A stretch of 64,000 nt of DNA from assembly GCF_050624435.1 (NCBI RefSeq), contig NC_134540.1:107289739-107353738 (forward strand), read 5' to 3'. Every line of letters begins with the position of its first letter. Position 1 is the stretch's first letter. The DNA comes from Tenrec ecaudatus (Eukaryota; Chordata; Mammalia; Afrosoricida; Tenrecidae). The position numbers were made by a program, and so were the translations under genes. Under the pieces are notes generated by a model. That model worked only from the letters and a program-made list of their open reading frames with translations, made no database searches and had not been told where the DNA came from. This document shows, in pieces, positions 11,811 through 22,760 of this stretch.

Positions 11811-12989
11811 TTTTGACAACTTACATCTTCTCCCCTCCCATGATGTTTTTGCTTGGTTCAGTTGTGAGGATTTGTTACATATCAGAAGGATTTGACAAAA
11901 ATTTTAAGACAAAAAGTATAATTAATATGGGCTTTATATGTTACAGTTAACATTTCAAGTTAATTGGGAAAATAAACCATACATTTTGAACAATTTTATA
12001 TTGCTAACAGACAGTTTAATGGCTAGTTCTTTTGAGTTTTACAAGGAGTAAACTGTTAATGAGCACCTTATCAAAATGCAAAAGTGAATTCTATGGAAAT
12101 ATAAATATCTAAATATAGCTATAAGAAAGCTTGAGTTTTTCAAGAGAAATGGTAGGCAACTAATTATATATTTTCCCATTTTTAATCATTAGAAAGCAGG
12201 AAAATTTAATTGGTACAAAGATAGATTTCGGTTCCTTGAAATTTGGAAATTTTTGCCAGAGTGCTGAGGGTCCTTGGCTACAGAGGGTTGCTGACTGGGA
12301 GAGTTTCACTAAAGAGATGTTGACTTCTGTATTGGGTGATGTAGAACTTTTGGATATGGATAGTGATGGAGCACAGAATGATGAGTGCAATTAATGTCAC
12401 TGAGTTCTATATTTTAAAATGGCTGAAACGGCAAACCTTTTGTAATACATACTTTATACGCGATATATTTTTTAATTCAGAGAAAGAAATGAATGTTTAA
12501 AACTCACTTGCCTTTATACAGTTGACATCGGTTAAGTTGAAGTGTTATACATATTGGCAAACAGACCAACAAAACCCAAAACAAATGCAATAAAATGATG
12601 TACTTCTAATGATTATTTTTTAGAGAAAGTGTGAGTATAAAGAAGAGGCATAAAGCCAAGGCCAGAAGAAAATAGTAGAAGTTTTAGGAGCACTTCTAAT
12701 TTTCATCATAAAAAATGGGATTGCAGGATCTATAGTGTTTTTGATACACTTTTAAAAAGGGGTTTTCTAAATAGTATTTTTCCATTCAGTTAAATGCTGT
12801 TAGTTTATGCTTTTTAGATGGCTACTTATTAAAAAAATTGTGTGTGGTTTTCCCCTTTATAGCAAAATATCTTTACACTTGATTGCATTACATTTCTTGA
12901 CCTTCAGGACTATCTGCTTTTCTTCAAAGTCTTTCTGTGCCTTTGCATCCCCTCATTCCCAACATCTGTGTGTCCTTCTGTTATTTACT
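11811..12989. other. TRIM13 intron, no feature recognised
   Basis: AT-rich unique-looking sequence. The short open frames in it have no recognisable motif. Confidence 0.4.
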
Positions 12990-13190
12990 TGCTCTGGTGG
13001 CTACCTGTTGAGCTGCTAACTGCAAGGACAATTGGAAGCCACCAGCTGCTCCACCGGAGGAAGGTGAGGCTTTCTACTCCTGTCAATATTACAGTCTTGG
13101 ATTTGTAGATAGGCTGTTTTACCCTGTCCTTTAGGGTTAGGGTTATTATGAGGCAGCACCAACTTGAAGGCAGTGAGGGTTTTCCTCCTG
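12990..13190 (+). repeat. AfroSINE, near full length
   Basis: Starts with 'gctctggtggctacctgttgagctgctaactgcaagg' and runs to 'ttgaaggcagtgagggtttt', with all segments in order. Confidence 0.85.
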
Positions 13191-13314
13191 TTTTTAAATG
13201 TAATATGCTTTGATAGGGTTTATCAGAAATATTATTTTTTTAGGGGTGAGAGAATCAGGTTTATATTATTGAGTGCTCTCCACTGGTTTCCTGTTTCTCT
13301 TACCTACTCTAGAG

Positions 13315-13535
13315 CAGATGTCCTCAAACTACAGCCCGCGGGGCTACATGCGGCCCACCGAGGACAATTACCCAGCCCACCAGGTGTTTTTGCCCTGTTT
13401 GTTTTTTTACTTCAAAATAAATGTGCAGTGTGCATAGGAATTTGTTCATAGTTTTTTTTAAAACTATAATCCAGCCCTCCAGCGAATCTGAGGGACAGTG
13501 AGCTGACCCCTGCTTAAAAAGTTTGAGGACCCCTG
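13315..13535 (-). mobile_element. Non-autonomous hAT element with perfect 8-bp target duplication
   Basis: 221 bp with terminal inverted repeats ('cagatgtcctcaaact' at left, 'agtttgaggacccctg'-type end at right) and an identical 8-bp flank, ctctagag, at 13307-13314 and 13536-13543. The duplication fits the hAT nTCTAGAn preference. The ends and the 'gcccgcgg' / 'gcggccc' interior resemble the OposCharlie1 (OC1) group, but that family assignment is from memory. It encodes nothing. Confidence 0.8.
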
Positions 13536-13604
13536 CTCTAGAGTCTTCCCTTTGTAGGTAAAAGAGTATTAGAACTAATACCAGGACTCCACAGCAATAT
13601 ATAG

Positions 13605-13760
13605 GGCAGAATAGTAATGCTCTTGTGCATTTGAGACTGTAGATCTTTAAAAGATTTGTATAAAGCCTCATTTGTCTTCCATCGAGTGGGTAATGGGTTT
13701 GAACCATTGACCTTGTGGTTAACAGCCCAGTGCATAACTCAAAATGCCCCAGGGCTCCAA
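13605..13760 (-). repeat. AfroSINE, 3' truncated
   Basis: The reverse complement shows the tRNA-like head ('gccccagggctcc' end) and box B ('gggtttgaaccattgaccttgtggtt'). Confidence 0.7.
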
Positions 13761-13817
13761 CAGCAGGATACAAACTCAGGAGAAAAAAAATTCAATGCCA
13801 TCCAGTTGATTACAATT

Positions 13818-13990
13818 CCAGTTTAGTTGGGGTGCTAGCTGCAAGGTCAATTAACCTAGGACTATTAGGTGCTCCAAAAGAGAAAGATGAGACTCTGCCC
13901 TCCTGGACAGTCTCAGAAACTCGCTTCTTCCCTGTCTTACCGGCTTGGTATAATGATAGCAAAACTAGGATTAGGGAATCATCAAAAGTT
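13818..13990 (+). repeat. AfroSINE, diverged
   Basis: 'ggtgctagctgcaaggtcaatt' and 'agaaagatgagactctgccctcctggacagtctcagaaac' mark a degraded copy. Confidence 0.55.
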
Positions 13991-14084
13991 TACCTTCTAA
14001 AGAGCCAGAATGTTTTACAGCTGTTTGTTACCTCTAGCGCACACACTACAGGAGTATTGGCAGTGTAGTGGTTAGGAGTTCAGC

Positions 14085-14525
14085 TCTGTGTTAGGCAAGG
14101 TTCTCTAGAGAAACAAGACCAGGATACTTGGGGGTGGGGTGTGTGTGTGTGTGTACACATACATACACATATGCATATAAAGCAAATTAGTCCACACAGC
14201 TGCGGTGTCTGGAGTACGGAGTCGCCCCATAGGCAGCAGACACAGCAAGGTGGGACGGCACTGGAGTTGCAGAGCACAGCTCAGTGATGTGTTCTGCAGT
14301 CTCGGCCTGGGCCTGGTGGAGCAGAGCACTGCACACGTGAGGCAGGGCAGTGAGATCAGGCAGCACAGAGTGCTGGTTTGACCACCAGTGGGGGAGAGAG
14401 GGACCTTTCTCCAGAGAGCCATTCAAAGAGCATCTTCAAAGGAGGGTATCAAGCTGTGACCTGATTGACAGGCTAACCTCCACCTATATCTTACCAGGTG
14501 CCATGTTGACACAAAACCATCACAG
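14085..14525. repeat. Dispersed repeat, related to 17528-17990
   Basis: It begins 'tgtgttaggcaaggttctctagagaaaca' and ends near 'atcaagctgtgacctgattgacaggctaa'. Both ends recur in the same order at 17528-17990. It contains a GT run at 14138-14153. The family is unidentified; an LTR or a LINE 3' end is possible. Confidence 0.5.
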
Positions 14526-14529
14526 GCTC

Positions 14530-14790
14530 TAATGTGCAAGGTCAGCAGTTTGAAATCACCAGCTGCTCCTTGGGGGTGGCTTGTTTACTTCTGTAGTCTC
14601 AGAATCCCACAGGGGCACTTCCACTTTGTTCTGTAGAGTCACTGAGTTGTCACCTACCATATATACTCAAGTATAAGCCAACCCAAATAACCACCAATGC
14701 ACCTAATTTTACCACAAAACAGCTATAAAATGTGCTGAAAAACTTAGCTTATACTCGAGTATATACGGTACTCAATGGCAGTGAGTTTGG
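14530..14790 (+). repeat. AfroSINE interrupted by a MITE
   Basis: The SINE body runs 14535-14656 and its last segment 'ctcaatggcagtgagtttgg' resumes after 14769. It is split by the palindromic element at 14657-14768. Confidence 0.75.
14657..14768. mobile_element. 112-bp palindromic MITE with TA target site
   Basis: The ends are long inverted repeats ('ccatatatactcaagtataagc' against the complement of 'gcttatactcgagtatatacgg'), and the element is bounded on each side by TA (14655-14656, 14769-14770). This is the pattern of a Tc1/mariner-type non-autonomous element. It lies inside an AfroSINE, so it moved after that SINE was in place. Confidence 0.75.
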
Positions 14791-14944
14791 TTTCTGGAGA
14801 AAGCACACTAACCTTACTTGGTTTTTATTACCATTCTCTTCCCAATGCATTGTCAAAGGTTATGATTTCTCAAGTCAAAAAGATTTTTTTAACATTGTCT
14901 CTTAATTTGAGACAAAATAATCTTTCCTTTAAATATATATACCG

Positions 14945-15120
14945 GTGTATTCCTGGTGGCACCGTGGGTGTCAAAGTCAGCACTCTGAAACCACTGGGTG
15001 TTGTGCATGAGAAAGATAAGGCTTATCCCCGGCTCTAAGGAAAATTTAGCCTCAGCAACCCATGGAGCAGTTGGACTAAGGGTTGCTGAATTGGAATTGA
15101 CTAGGTGGCAGGCAGCGGGA
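14945..15120 (+). repeat. AfroSINE
   Basis: 'attcctggtggcaccgtggg' head, 'gagaaagataaggctt' middle and 'ggaattgactaggtggcaggc' end, in plus orientation. Confidence 0.8.
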
Positions 15121-15620
15121 GGTGTACACACAAACTATCTTTTAATTTCATTTTCCCACAAACTTTTGGAAACCACAGAAATGACGTTTTTAGCTAATAT
15201 AAAACCATAAACTAAAACAAAAACCCACAAACCCCCTAATTAGCCTTGCAAGTTCAATTGATCTTTTAAATGATCTTTAAACAATCTTTGTCTTCTTGAC
15301 TGTTAAAATTGCTACCTCCAATTAATTCGCTTTTTTATTATAAGAGGGTTTACAAATTATGAGATAATACATTCTATTTATTTTGGTGTTGTGACATTTA
15401 TAGTTTCAGGGCTCATCCAACCTCCATGGCTCCAGGAAGTCCACCAGGATTTTAAATTGTACTTTTTTCCTCCTTTTTTCCATTTTAGAACAGGACTTGT
15501 CTGTAGATCAGATGTTCTGTAATAGTAGCCAGGTACCATCCAGGTTAGTGTTCTCAATAAATGAGGCGATTACTGGTAATCAGTCTTTCCTTACTTGCTT
15601 CAGGTTCTCACTCACTAAAC
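15120..15620. other. TRIM13 intron, no feature recognised
   Basis: AT-rich. Nothing can be supported. Confidence 0.35.
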
Positions 15621-15621
15621 T

Positions 15622-15779
15622 CACTACCATTGAGTTGATGATGGAGGACTACAGAGTTGCCCTTTCTCACTATAACTGTTGATGGGATTAGAAAGCCTTG
15701 CCTTCTGCGGCTAGTGGTTTTGAACTGGGGACCTTTGGGTCAGAGCCCAACTTGGAGCCACTATACCACTAGGGCTTCT
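15622..15779 (-). repeat. AfroSINE
   Basis: The reverse complement runs from 'ggagaagccctagtggtatagtgg' to 'ctcaatggtagtgag', with a slightly shortened middle. Confidence 0.8.
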
Positions 15780-15907
15780 CCTTGATTCAGACTAACAGAC
15801 CACTTGTGTCTTTCCTGGCAGTCTGCAAGCTTTGAAGACCTTAGGCACTAGTAATTAAGCCAATTAACTGAGTTGTCCCTTAAAGCCAAGACCCTAAACC
15901 GCTAAAC

Positions 15908-16089
15908 CAGTGGTTCTCAACCTGTGGGTCATGACCCCATTGGAGGTTGAATGACCCTTTGACAGGCATCGCCTGATTCATAACAGTAGCAAAATTACAG
16001 TTATGAAGTAGCAATGAAAATAAATTTATGGTTGGGGGTAACCACAACACATTAAAGGGTCCAGGCATTAGGAAGGTTGAGAACCACTT
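15908..16089 (+). mobile_element. SPIN-type non-autonomous hAT
   Basis: 182 bp. The left end 'cagtggttctcaacctgtgggtc' and right end 'ggaaggttgagaaccact' are the inverted termini. The interior includes 'cataacagtagcaaaattacagttatgaagtagc' and 'tatggttgggggt'. The flanks cgctaaac (15900-15907) and ctctaaac (16090-16097) match at 7 of 8 positions, as expected for an aged 8-bp hAT duplication. It matches the SPIN short elements known from tenrec, mouse, bushbaby and some bats. Confidence 0.85.
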
Positions 16090-16211
16090 CTCTAAACAAA
16101 GGAACCCACTCAGGTGTTTGTTTGTACATAAGCAGCAGCCTTAATAAGTTACTTTGTTTTGCAAGTATTCCTATCACTCTACCTTTGCCAGGTCAACTTT
16201 TTGTAGGTGAG

Positions 16212-16397
16212 AGGAGTCCTGGTGGCATAGTGATTGTTGGGCTGCAATCTACCAGGTCAGCAGTTTGAAACCACCAGCTGCTCTGGGAGAAAGACGAGGC
16301 TTTCTATACATATAAACAGTTATGAGCTTGGAAACTCATTGAGACAGTTTTACCCTGTCCTACAGGGATGTTTTCAGTTGGCATCAGCAGTGAATTT
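16212..16397 (+). repeat. AfroSINE, near full length
   Basis: 'gagtcctggtggcatagtgattgttgggctgc' head, 'aggtcagcagtttgaaaccaccagctgctc' box B and 'cctacaggga' 3' part. Confidence 0.85.
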
Positions 16398-16521
16398 TTG
16401 TTTATTTGTGCTTAAACTTTGGTCTCTAACTTGCCTGTTCATTTTTGTGTTAATAGAAGTCGTACAATATTTGTCTTATGTTATTGACTTATTTCATTCA
16501 ACATAATAGTAGTCCATTATA

Positions 16522-17320
16522 CAGTAGAACCCCGGACCGCAATGCTGATCCATTCTAGAAGGAGCATCGAGATGCGGATGCAGTTGAGTTCTGATGTCAA
16601 TTTGTTTCCATAAGAAATAACAGAAAACGATTAATTCATTCTTGACCACCAAGTTTTTAACCTAACCTTGTCTTTTAATACAAAACATTACACAGAAATT
16701 TCAACGTAAGTAAGTTCAGAATTAATAGGATAATTTTAAGTAGACAACATTAAAAAGGTTTCTTAAGCTTGAGATCTGGTCTGGATCTGTGGACACAGGT
16801 GTGGAGAGAGGGATGGAGAGAGTCATTGTTTGGAAGGAGAATCCCCTTCCACCAAATCAACTGGTCACTGTTTTTCGTGAGTTTTTTCTTTTCTTTGCCT
16901 TCTTTCACTAGGACCTGGCTGGCTTTCTCTAACAAACAAAAATCTAATGTGGTCTGCTCTTGATGTTTCCTTAACCGTTTTCTAAATTACCAACAATATC
17001 GATAACAGTTAACCAGTTCCTTATTATGATTCTTTAAAATTAAGTAGAATCCATGTTTTATTTTTAATCTAAAATCAGTACAAAAAAATGGAAGAAAATT
17101 ATAGCAAAACGCTTAGGACACAGCTGCAGAAGGTTTAAACGCGTACTAACAACACCAACTAATGCTGAGTGACTGAACCATGAACTTTTTTTTACAAAAA
17201 TCATGTGAGCTGGGTCAGATTCCGATGTTGTTTGAGCTCTGATGCAAAATTTTCTCGGCATTTCACGTTGAAATCCGATTATGTTGAGTACTGATGAAGT
17301 TGAGTACCTGGGTTCCACTG
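16522..17320. mobile_element. Tigger-like DNA transposon remnant
   Basis: About 800 bp with short inverted ends: 'cagtagaaccccgg' at left, and at right 'ctgggttccactg', whose complement is 'cagtggaacccag'. The outer regions carry repeated 'gttgagt(t/a)ctgatg' motifs on both sides. No transposase frame is left. The ends resemble pogo/Tigger-type elements. Confidence 0.5.
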
Positions 17321-17527
17321 GATATATGTAAACATTGGCATACAAGGTTGTTTTAAGTGTTTATAGAGCACTCCTAGGAGTGGAATAGCTGATTGTGGGG
17401 GAGCGTTCACTAGGCCTTCCCAGGAACTTCTGGATGATGAACCTTTGTCAGTAGCTGAGTGCTTGTGCTGCTTAGTGTGCATAGGCCCAAGGAAACAGAA
17501 TTGTGACACATTGGGTTAAGCATATTG

Positions 17528-17990
17528 TTAGTCTGGGTTGAGTAGAGAAACAAATTCATAGACTCTGGTGTGTATTGGAAAGAGCTTTTTATACATGATC
17601 AATTGAATATTGAGAAAACACACCAGCCAAGTCAAGATCAAGTTCCTAAGGCCGATATTAGCCCATATGTCTGATAGCAATCTATAAAGTTCTCTCAGAC
17701 TCATGAAAACACATGCAATGACGTTGAATGCAGGAAGATCACAGGCTATTGGTGGGAAGACCTGTGGATCAAGTGGCTTTGTATGCATTTCAGCGCTGGC
17801 AGGGGTCTCCATGTGGCTTTTCCACCTCAGCACTAGTGTGACATGTGTCTTGTCCTCTGTTGTATCTCCCAAGGAGTGAACCTGTGTCCTGCCTCCAATG
17901 AACTATTTAGTGCCAAATGAGGTCATCAAGCTGTGATCTGATTGATAGGCTAAGCCCCACCCCTTCACCCTTCAACCCCAAACGGACACC
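17528..17990. repeat. Dispersed repeat, related to 14085-14525
   Basis: It begins 'tgttagtctgggttgagtagagaaaca' and ends 'atcaagctgtgatctgattgataggctaa', colinear with the ends of the copy at 14085. It is unidentified; it could be an LTR or a LINE 3' region. Confidence 0.5.
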
Positions 17991-18009
17991 AAATGATGTA
18001 ACGCCACAA

Positions 18010-18165
18010 GAGGGTGGTTCAATCTAGTAGCTGTAGGAAAAGACGAGGTAGTCTTGTTGTCTTAAAAATGCACAGCTGCTGAAACTCTTCAGAGCAGTTT
18101 TCTTTTGCCCTACAGGGCTACTATGAATCTGAATGGACTTGATAGCAATGGGTTAGTTTAAGTTT
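18010..18165 (+). repeat. AfroSINE, diverged
   Basis: Middle and 3' part are visible: 'ttttcttttgccctacagggctactatgaatctgaatgg'. Confidence 0.7.
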
Positions 18166-20003
18166 AAAACTTTAGAAGTGAATGCTATGTATTTTAAAAT
18201 TATTTTGTGAGAGATGATGTTCTACAGAATCAAGGAGAAGAATCTTAAATTTTTATCTTGTACTCCTTTTACACGTAAAAAATGAAGATCCCAAGGGCTT
18301 TTTAAATTGTGGGTCCTATCTATAAAGTATTAAATGAAAACAGGTTAAAATATTAATTTATTAAAGGATTAATAAACCCATTACAATGCTGAGTTTGTGA
18401 AAATAAGAGTTGAGTAGCTTTGAAATCACTTGGTTAGTGATTTAATTGAGTGCCTTAATAGAAAATTTGTGTGTCACCTGTTTTTGCATTCAGCTCATTG
18501 CCTCAAAATACATGGTGACAAGTATATGGTGAAACTAGTTGTTAGGGGCAGCTGAACAAAACTACCTTGTTTTCTCGAGTCTTAGAAGTTTTCTGCCAGT
18601 GAGAGTGTGCACCGCCCATTTCCACCACCCATTTTAATGGAGAATATTTGAGTATTCTTTTTCTGACAGGTTTCAGTTTTCACAGGTTTTACTCTGAACA
18701 AAATCTAGCCAAACACAAATAATGTACTTCATACAAGGGGGAATGTTTTATTAGCCCTTTCATTTCATTATAGATCTTTGATAGTATATGAAAGCTGAGG
18801 TATCCTAAAGGTTAGCTACAATATAGAATCTGGAATCATACTGTTGAGCCTTTTGGGCTTTCTTATATTTTACTTTGAATGGAATTTTTAGCCCAGAATG
18901 ATATGTAACACTACATACTGTTCTTTGGATGAGTTATTTCAATATATAATGACCCCTAAGAAAATACAATTGTTAACATCACCACTATCAGAAAAGACCC
19001 TAATGGGAAACTCAGTGATAAAGGTTTCCCAAAGTTTAAACTCATTTTTTGTCTTTGATAACAATGTTTGTTTTCTTGCCCTAACAGGTTCATTTTTGAA
19101 GAAACACTGAGATACCCAAGCCTGAAGATATAGTTTTGTTTGTTTTTTAAACTATGAAGACATAGTTTTGTGTAAAAATGGTTACACACAAAAAAGTGGC
19201 TGGCTCAGCACACATCTCAGTCATGTTGAAGTGTTTTACTCTAGACAATAACTTTTAGTATGCAGATACCTTATATCTATTTTGTTTTGTCAAATATTTA
19301 AAAATGTGTGCTCGTGTGTCAAGATTTAATTAATTGCTTAACTCCTGGCCTATGTGGTATGGTGGAAGAATGTAAATATTACTATTTCCAGTTGGGTGCT
19401 ACTTTCTGCCTTGCTGATTCCTGCTAAGGCTCTCGCAGTTTACCCACCTTTTCTTTTGTGTCAGTGGAAATGTCAGTATGGTGCATATATTATTATGAAA
19501 ATAGTTTTGACCTCCTGAGGACTTCTGAAACTCTTGTTTGAAAAGTTTTAAAAATCCAACTCATTTACTTCTTAGGGAAGAGTCTATTGCAGTTCTCTCA
19601 TGTTTATAATTTTAAGTTAATTTTGTTCTAGAAATAGAAAAGTATGCAAATGCCTGAGTATATGCTTGGATTTATATTTCTATGCTGCTTTAAAAAATAG
19701 CATACTATTTTTATTTTGGGGGCATAAAGAGTACATTCTATTCAGACACTGGATTGAATAACTTGTTTCTGATAGCTAGTAGTCAGCTGTTTTAAAACAA
19801 TCAACGGGGGTCATGCTGGCTTAATTTGCAGTTGTCCTGGTCCTAACTTTGTCTCAGCAAAGACTGCTGTTAGGCGCTACATGGTGGCCTTGTGTATGAC
19901 GTGCCTAATGAGTGTGTTCTAGTCCTCGGGGATTAAATTTGATTCACATTCCCTTCCTAAAATTCTCACACATTTACTTTGTCTGATTTTTTTTCTATGG
20001 TAG
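18166..20003. other. 3' end of the TRIM13 intron, no repeat recognised
   Basis: Apparently unique sequence. It ends in a polypyrimidine stretch and the acceptor AG at 20002-20003 in front of the coding exon. Confidence 0.45.
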
Positions 20004-20009
20004 GATGTG

Positions 20010-21236
20010 ATGGAGTTGCTTGAAGAAGACCTCACGTGCCCAATTTGTTGCAGTCTGTTTGATGACCCTCGAGTTTTGCCCTGCTCACACAACTTCTGCA
20101 AAAAATGCTTAGAAGGACTCTTAGAGGGGAATGTGCGGAATTCTCTCTGGAGACCGTCTCCATTCAAGTGCCCCACCTGTCGTAAAGAAACATCAGCTAC
20201 TGGAGTCAATAGCTTGCAGGTCAATTATTCCCTGAAGGGCATTGTAGAAAAATATAACAAAATCAAGATCTCTCCCAAAATGCCAACATGCAAAGGACAC
20301 GCCGGGCAGCCTCTCAACATTTTCTGCCTGACTGACATGCAGCTCATCTGTGGGATCTGTGCTACTCGCGGTGCCCACACCAAGCATGCGTTCTGTTCTA
20401 TCGAAGACGCCTATGCTCAGGAAAGGAATGCCTTCGAGTCTCTCTTCCAGAGTTTTGAGACCTGGCGTCGGGGAGATGCTCTCTCTCGCTTGGATACCTT
20501 AGAAACTAGCAAAAGGAAATCCCTACAGTTACTGACTAAAGATTCTGATAAAGTGAAGGACTTTTTTGAAAAATTACAACATACGTTGGAGCAAAAGAAG
20601 AATGAAATCCTGTCTGACTTTGAGACCATGAAACTTGCAGTTATGCAAGCCTATGATCCAGAGATCAACAAACTCAATACTATCTTGCAGGAGCAACGAA
20701 TGGCCTTTAACATTGCCGAGGCTTTCAAAGATGCGTCAGAACCCATTGTATTCCTACAACAGATGCAAGAATTCAGGGAGAAAATCAAAGTAATCAAGGA
20801 AACCCCTTTACCTCCTTCGAAACTGCCCACAAACCCTTTAATGAAGAACTTTGATACCAGTCAGTGGGAAGATATAAAACTAGTAGATGTGGATAAACTT
20901 TCTTTGCCTCAAGACACTGGCACACTTATTAGCAAAATTCCTTGGGATTTTTATCTGTTATTTGTAATACTCTTGCTCTTTGGCCTTATCCTTTCCTTTG
21001 GTCCTGGCATATCTCTGGAATGGTCTCTATTTGATGAATTTGTAGCGTGGAAAGAACATCTTTCAAATATCAGTTCTCTCTATCTGACGAAATCAGTTGA
21101 TGTTTTAGAACAATCAATATTTTACTGGGAACAGGTGGCAGATGGAATTTTCATTTTCAGTGAACAATTCAAGAATTATACTTTGATAGTGCTGAACAAT
21201 GCGGCAGAATTTGTGTGTAAATACAAACTATTATAA
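20010..21236 (+). CDS. TRIM13: TRIM13, ER-anchored RING E3 ubiquitin ligase
   Basis: A single open exon of 408 codons, one more than the 407-residue human protein; the extra codon is in the C-terminal luminal region. The start is the ATG at 20010 (MELLEEDLTCPICC); the GTG just upstream is in frame but part of the spliced leader. A C3HC4 RING is intact (C10, C13, C25, H27, C30, C33, C54, C57), as is a B-box 2 (C94, H97, C106, D109, C114, C117, H123, H126). A coiled coil follows at about 170-210 and a hydrophobic membrane segment at about 316-340 after IPWDFYLL. There is no SPRY domain, as in the family member. TRIM13 (RFP2/LEU5) is known to ubiquitinate substrates at the endoplasmic reticulum in ERAD and ER-phagy. 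The region up to the membrane segment is nearly identical to human; the tail after it is more variable. Confidence 0.97.
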   Translation: MELLEEDLTCPICCSLFDDPRVLPCSHNFCKKCLEGLLEGNVRNSLWRPSPFKCPTCRKETSATGVNSLQVNYSLKGIVEKYNKIKISPKMPTCKGHAGQPLNIFCLTDMQLICGICATRGAHTKHAFCSIEDAYAQERNAFESLFQSFETWRRGDALSRLDTLETSKRKSLQLLTKDSDKVKDFFEKLQHTLEQKKNEILSDFETMKLAVMQAYDPEINKLNTILQEQRMAFNIAEAFKDASEPIVFLQQMQEFREKIKVIKETPLPPSKLPTNPLMKNFDTSQWEDIKLVDVDKLSLPQDTGTLISKIPWDFYLLFVILLLFGLILSFGPGISLEWSLFDEFVAWKEHLSNISSLYLTKSVDVLEQSIFYWEQVADGIFIFSEQFKNYTLIVLNNAAEFVCKYKLL

Positions 21237-21493
21237 AATCTGTTTCAGATGTCCTTTATTGTCTTCAAAAGTACAAAAGTATACCTCCAAAAATGCTTTA
21301 TATAGTATGTTGTTCATGTTCAGTGCTTAAAAGGTAAAGGTGTAATTTAATGGTACAATTCTGAACCTCTTGTTTTGAAAAGTGCTGAGACAAGCACCTT
21401 CCCACTAATGAGTTGTGTTTATACTAAAAACTGGGATGTGAGAGAGAACCCATGATCTAATGTATTAATGAGGTCTTTGTTCATCAAACATAC

Positions 21494-21499
21494 AATAAA
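21494..21499 (+). promoter_or_regulatory. TRIM13: Candidate TRIM13 polyadenylation signal
   Basis: AATAAA about 260 bases after the stop, in 'acataaataaag'-like context ('tacaataaag'). It would serve a short 3'UTR. Longer TRIM13 3' ends are also possible, and in other mammals KCNRG begins within that downstream region. Confidence 0.45.
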
Positions 21500-22327
21500 G
21501 ACTACAATTTGGAGATAGGATCGATTGTATTTCCTTGATTTTTTTTTCCCTCCCCATTGCCAGAATATAAATCTAACAAAAACTAGTATTTTACGACAAG
21601 TTTACATTTTAGGTAGAGCGATTTCAGTTTGCCTTTTCCCCCTTAGTAGTTAAAACTTTATCATTAAAGGATTAAGCAGCAGTGGTGGGAGGGTTGTGCA
21701 AGCAAAGGCAAACAGTTGGAAACCTGCCAGAGCAGAAATGGGAAAGTCACCTTTTTACTGCCATCTCAGTGTTCGCTGAATCAGCTGTACAACTACATCA
21801 GTTATACAACTACTTTAAAGTCTTTTAAGCAGAGTAAGAGACTAATTTCAAAATGATGTGATTATAAAATGCAGTCATCTGCTATGCACTAATGTACCAC
21901 AGGAATAAAATAATTTTCTTGCTTAGAATTAACCAAGAAATTATCAGACTTCTCTAGTTTGCCTTCGTTATAATGCATTCTTTTGAAGGTCTTTCAAGTG
22001 GAATAGATTTAACACAGTTTCTAAGTGTGGTTTTGCTTCATGACAGGATTCACAGTAGATCAGAAGTCTGGAGCAAAGGGCTGCTTTTTCTGCTCCCAGA
22101 TAAATTTTCAATGCAAGAACATTTTCATGATTTTAAAGAATTTCAAATATAAGCTAAAAGGGTTCTATGTGACCCCTTGGCAGTTTTCCTCACTAATATT
22201 CAGTGCTTCGATCTGTTGCTCCTTTCATTTTGTGTACAAGTTCCCAAGCAACTGTCCCGACAGCCGTGGATACGCTATTTGTTTTATGATAACAAACTGC
22301 CAGCCAGTCATCACTTCCAACGCAAAG
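21500..22327. other. TRIM13 downstream region / possible long 3'UTR
   Basis: Unique-looking sequence with no repeat. It may be the end of the longer TRIM13 3'UTR and the former 5' region of KCNRG. No conserved element was identified by eye. Confidence 0.35.
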
Positions 22328-22480
22328 CACCCCTGTAGGACAGTGTAGGACGGCCCCAGTGTTTCTGAAACTAATTATGTAAGTAGAGAAAGCCCCATCT
22401 TTGCTGCAGAGCTGCTGTTGGTTTTCAAACTGCTGCCCTCAGTGACAGCCCAACATGTAACTGCCACCCTGGCCCTGGGA
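22328..22480 (-). repeat. AfroSINE, truncated
   Basis: The reverse complement shows 'ccagggtggcagttacatgttgggctgtcactg' and 'tttctctacttacataatta'. Confidence 0.65.
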
Positions 22481-22566
22481 ATACTGCCTTCCGCACTGCT
22501 TATGAATCTTAGATAAGCAGGGATAGTTATGGTTTTAGCTGACTTACCAATCGCTGTCACTTAAAG

Positions 22567-22760
22567 CAGTTAGTGGCGGCACAGTAGACACCTGTTGGGC
22601 TGCAGTCTGCTGCGAGTACAGCCGTTGACCCACTAGTCACCTGTGCATGGGAAAGCCTGCTCGACTTACTCCAGTAGAGTTCTACTCAGGAATTGCTAGC
22701 CTGCCCTATAGGATTGCAGAGTCCACACTGACTCCATAGCAAATGAGTTTGGTTTGGTTT
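22567..22760 (+). repeat. AfroSINE abutting the KCNRG remnant
   Basis: Starts 'cagttagtggcggcacagtagacacctgttgggctgc' and ends in the SINE tail 'gagtttggtttggttttt'. KCNRG-like coding sequence (LVTL…) begins immediately after it at 22761. The codons for the first five or so residues of KCNRG are therefore missing, and the SINE sits in their place. Confidence 0.8.

Noticed and set aside
20193-20629. Minus-strand open frames opposite TRIM13
   Set aside because: Shadows of the TRIM13 coding frame.
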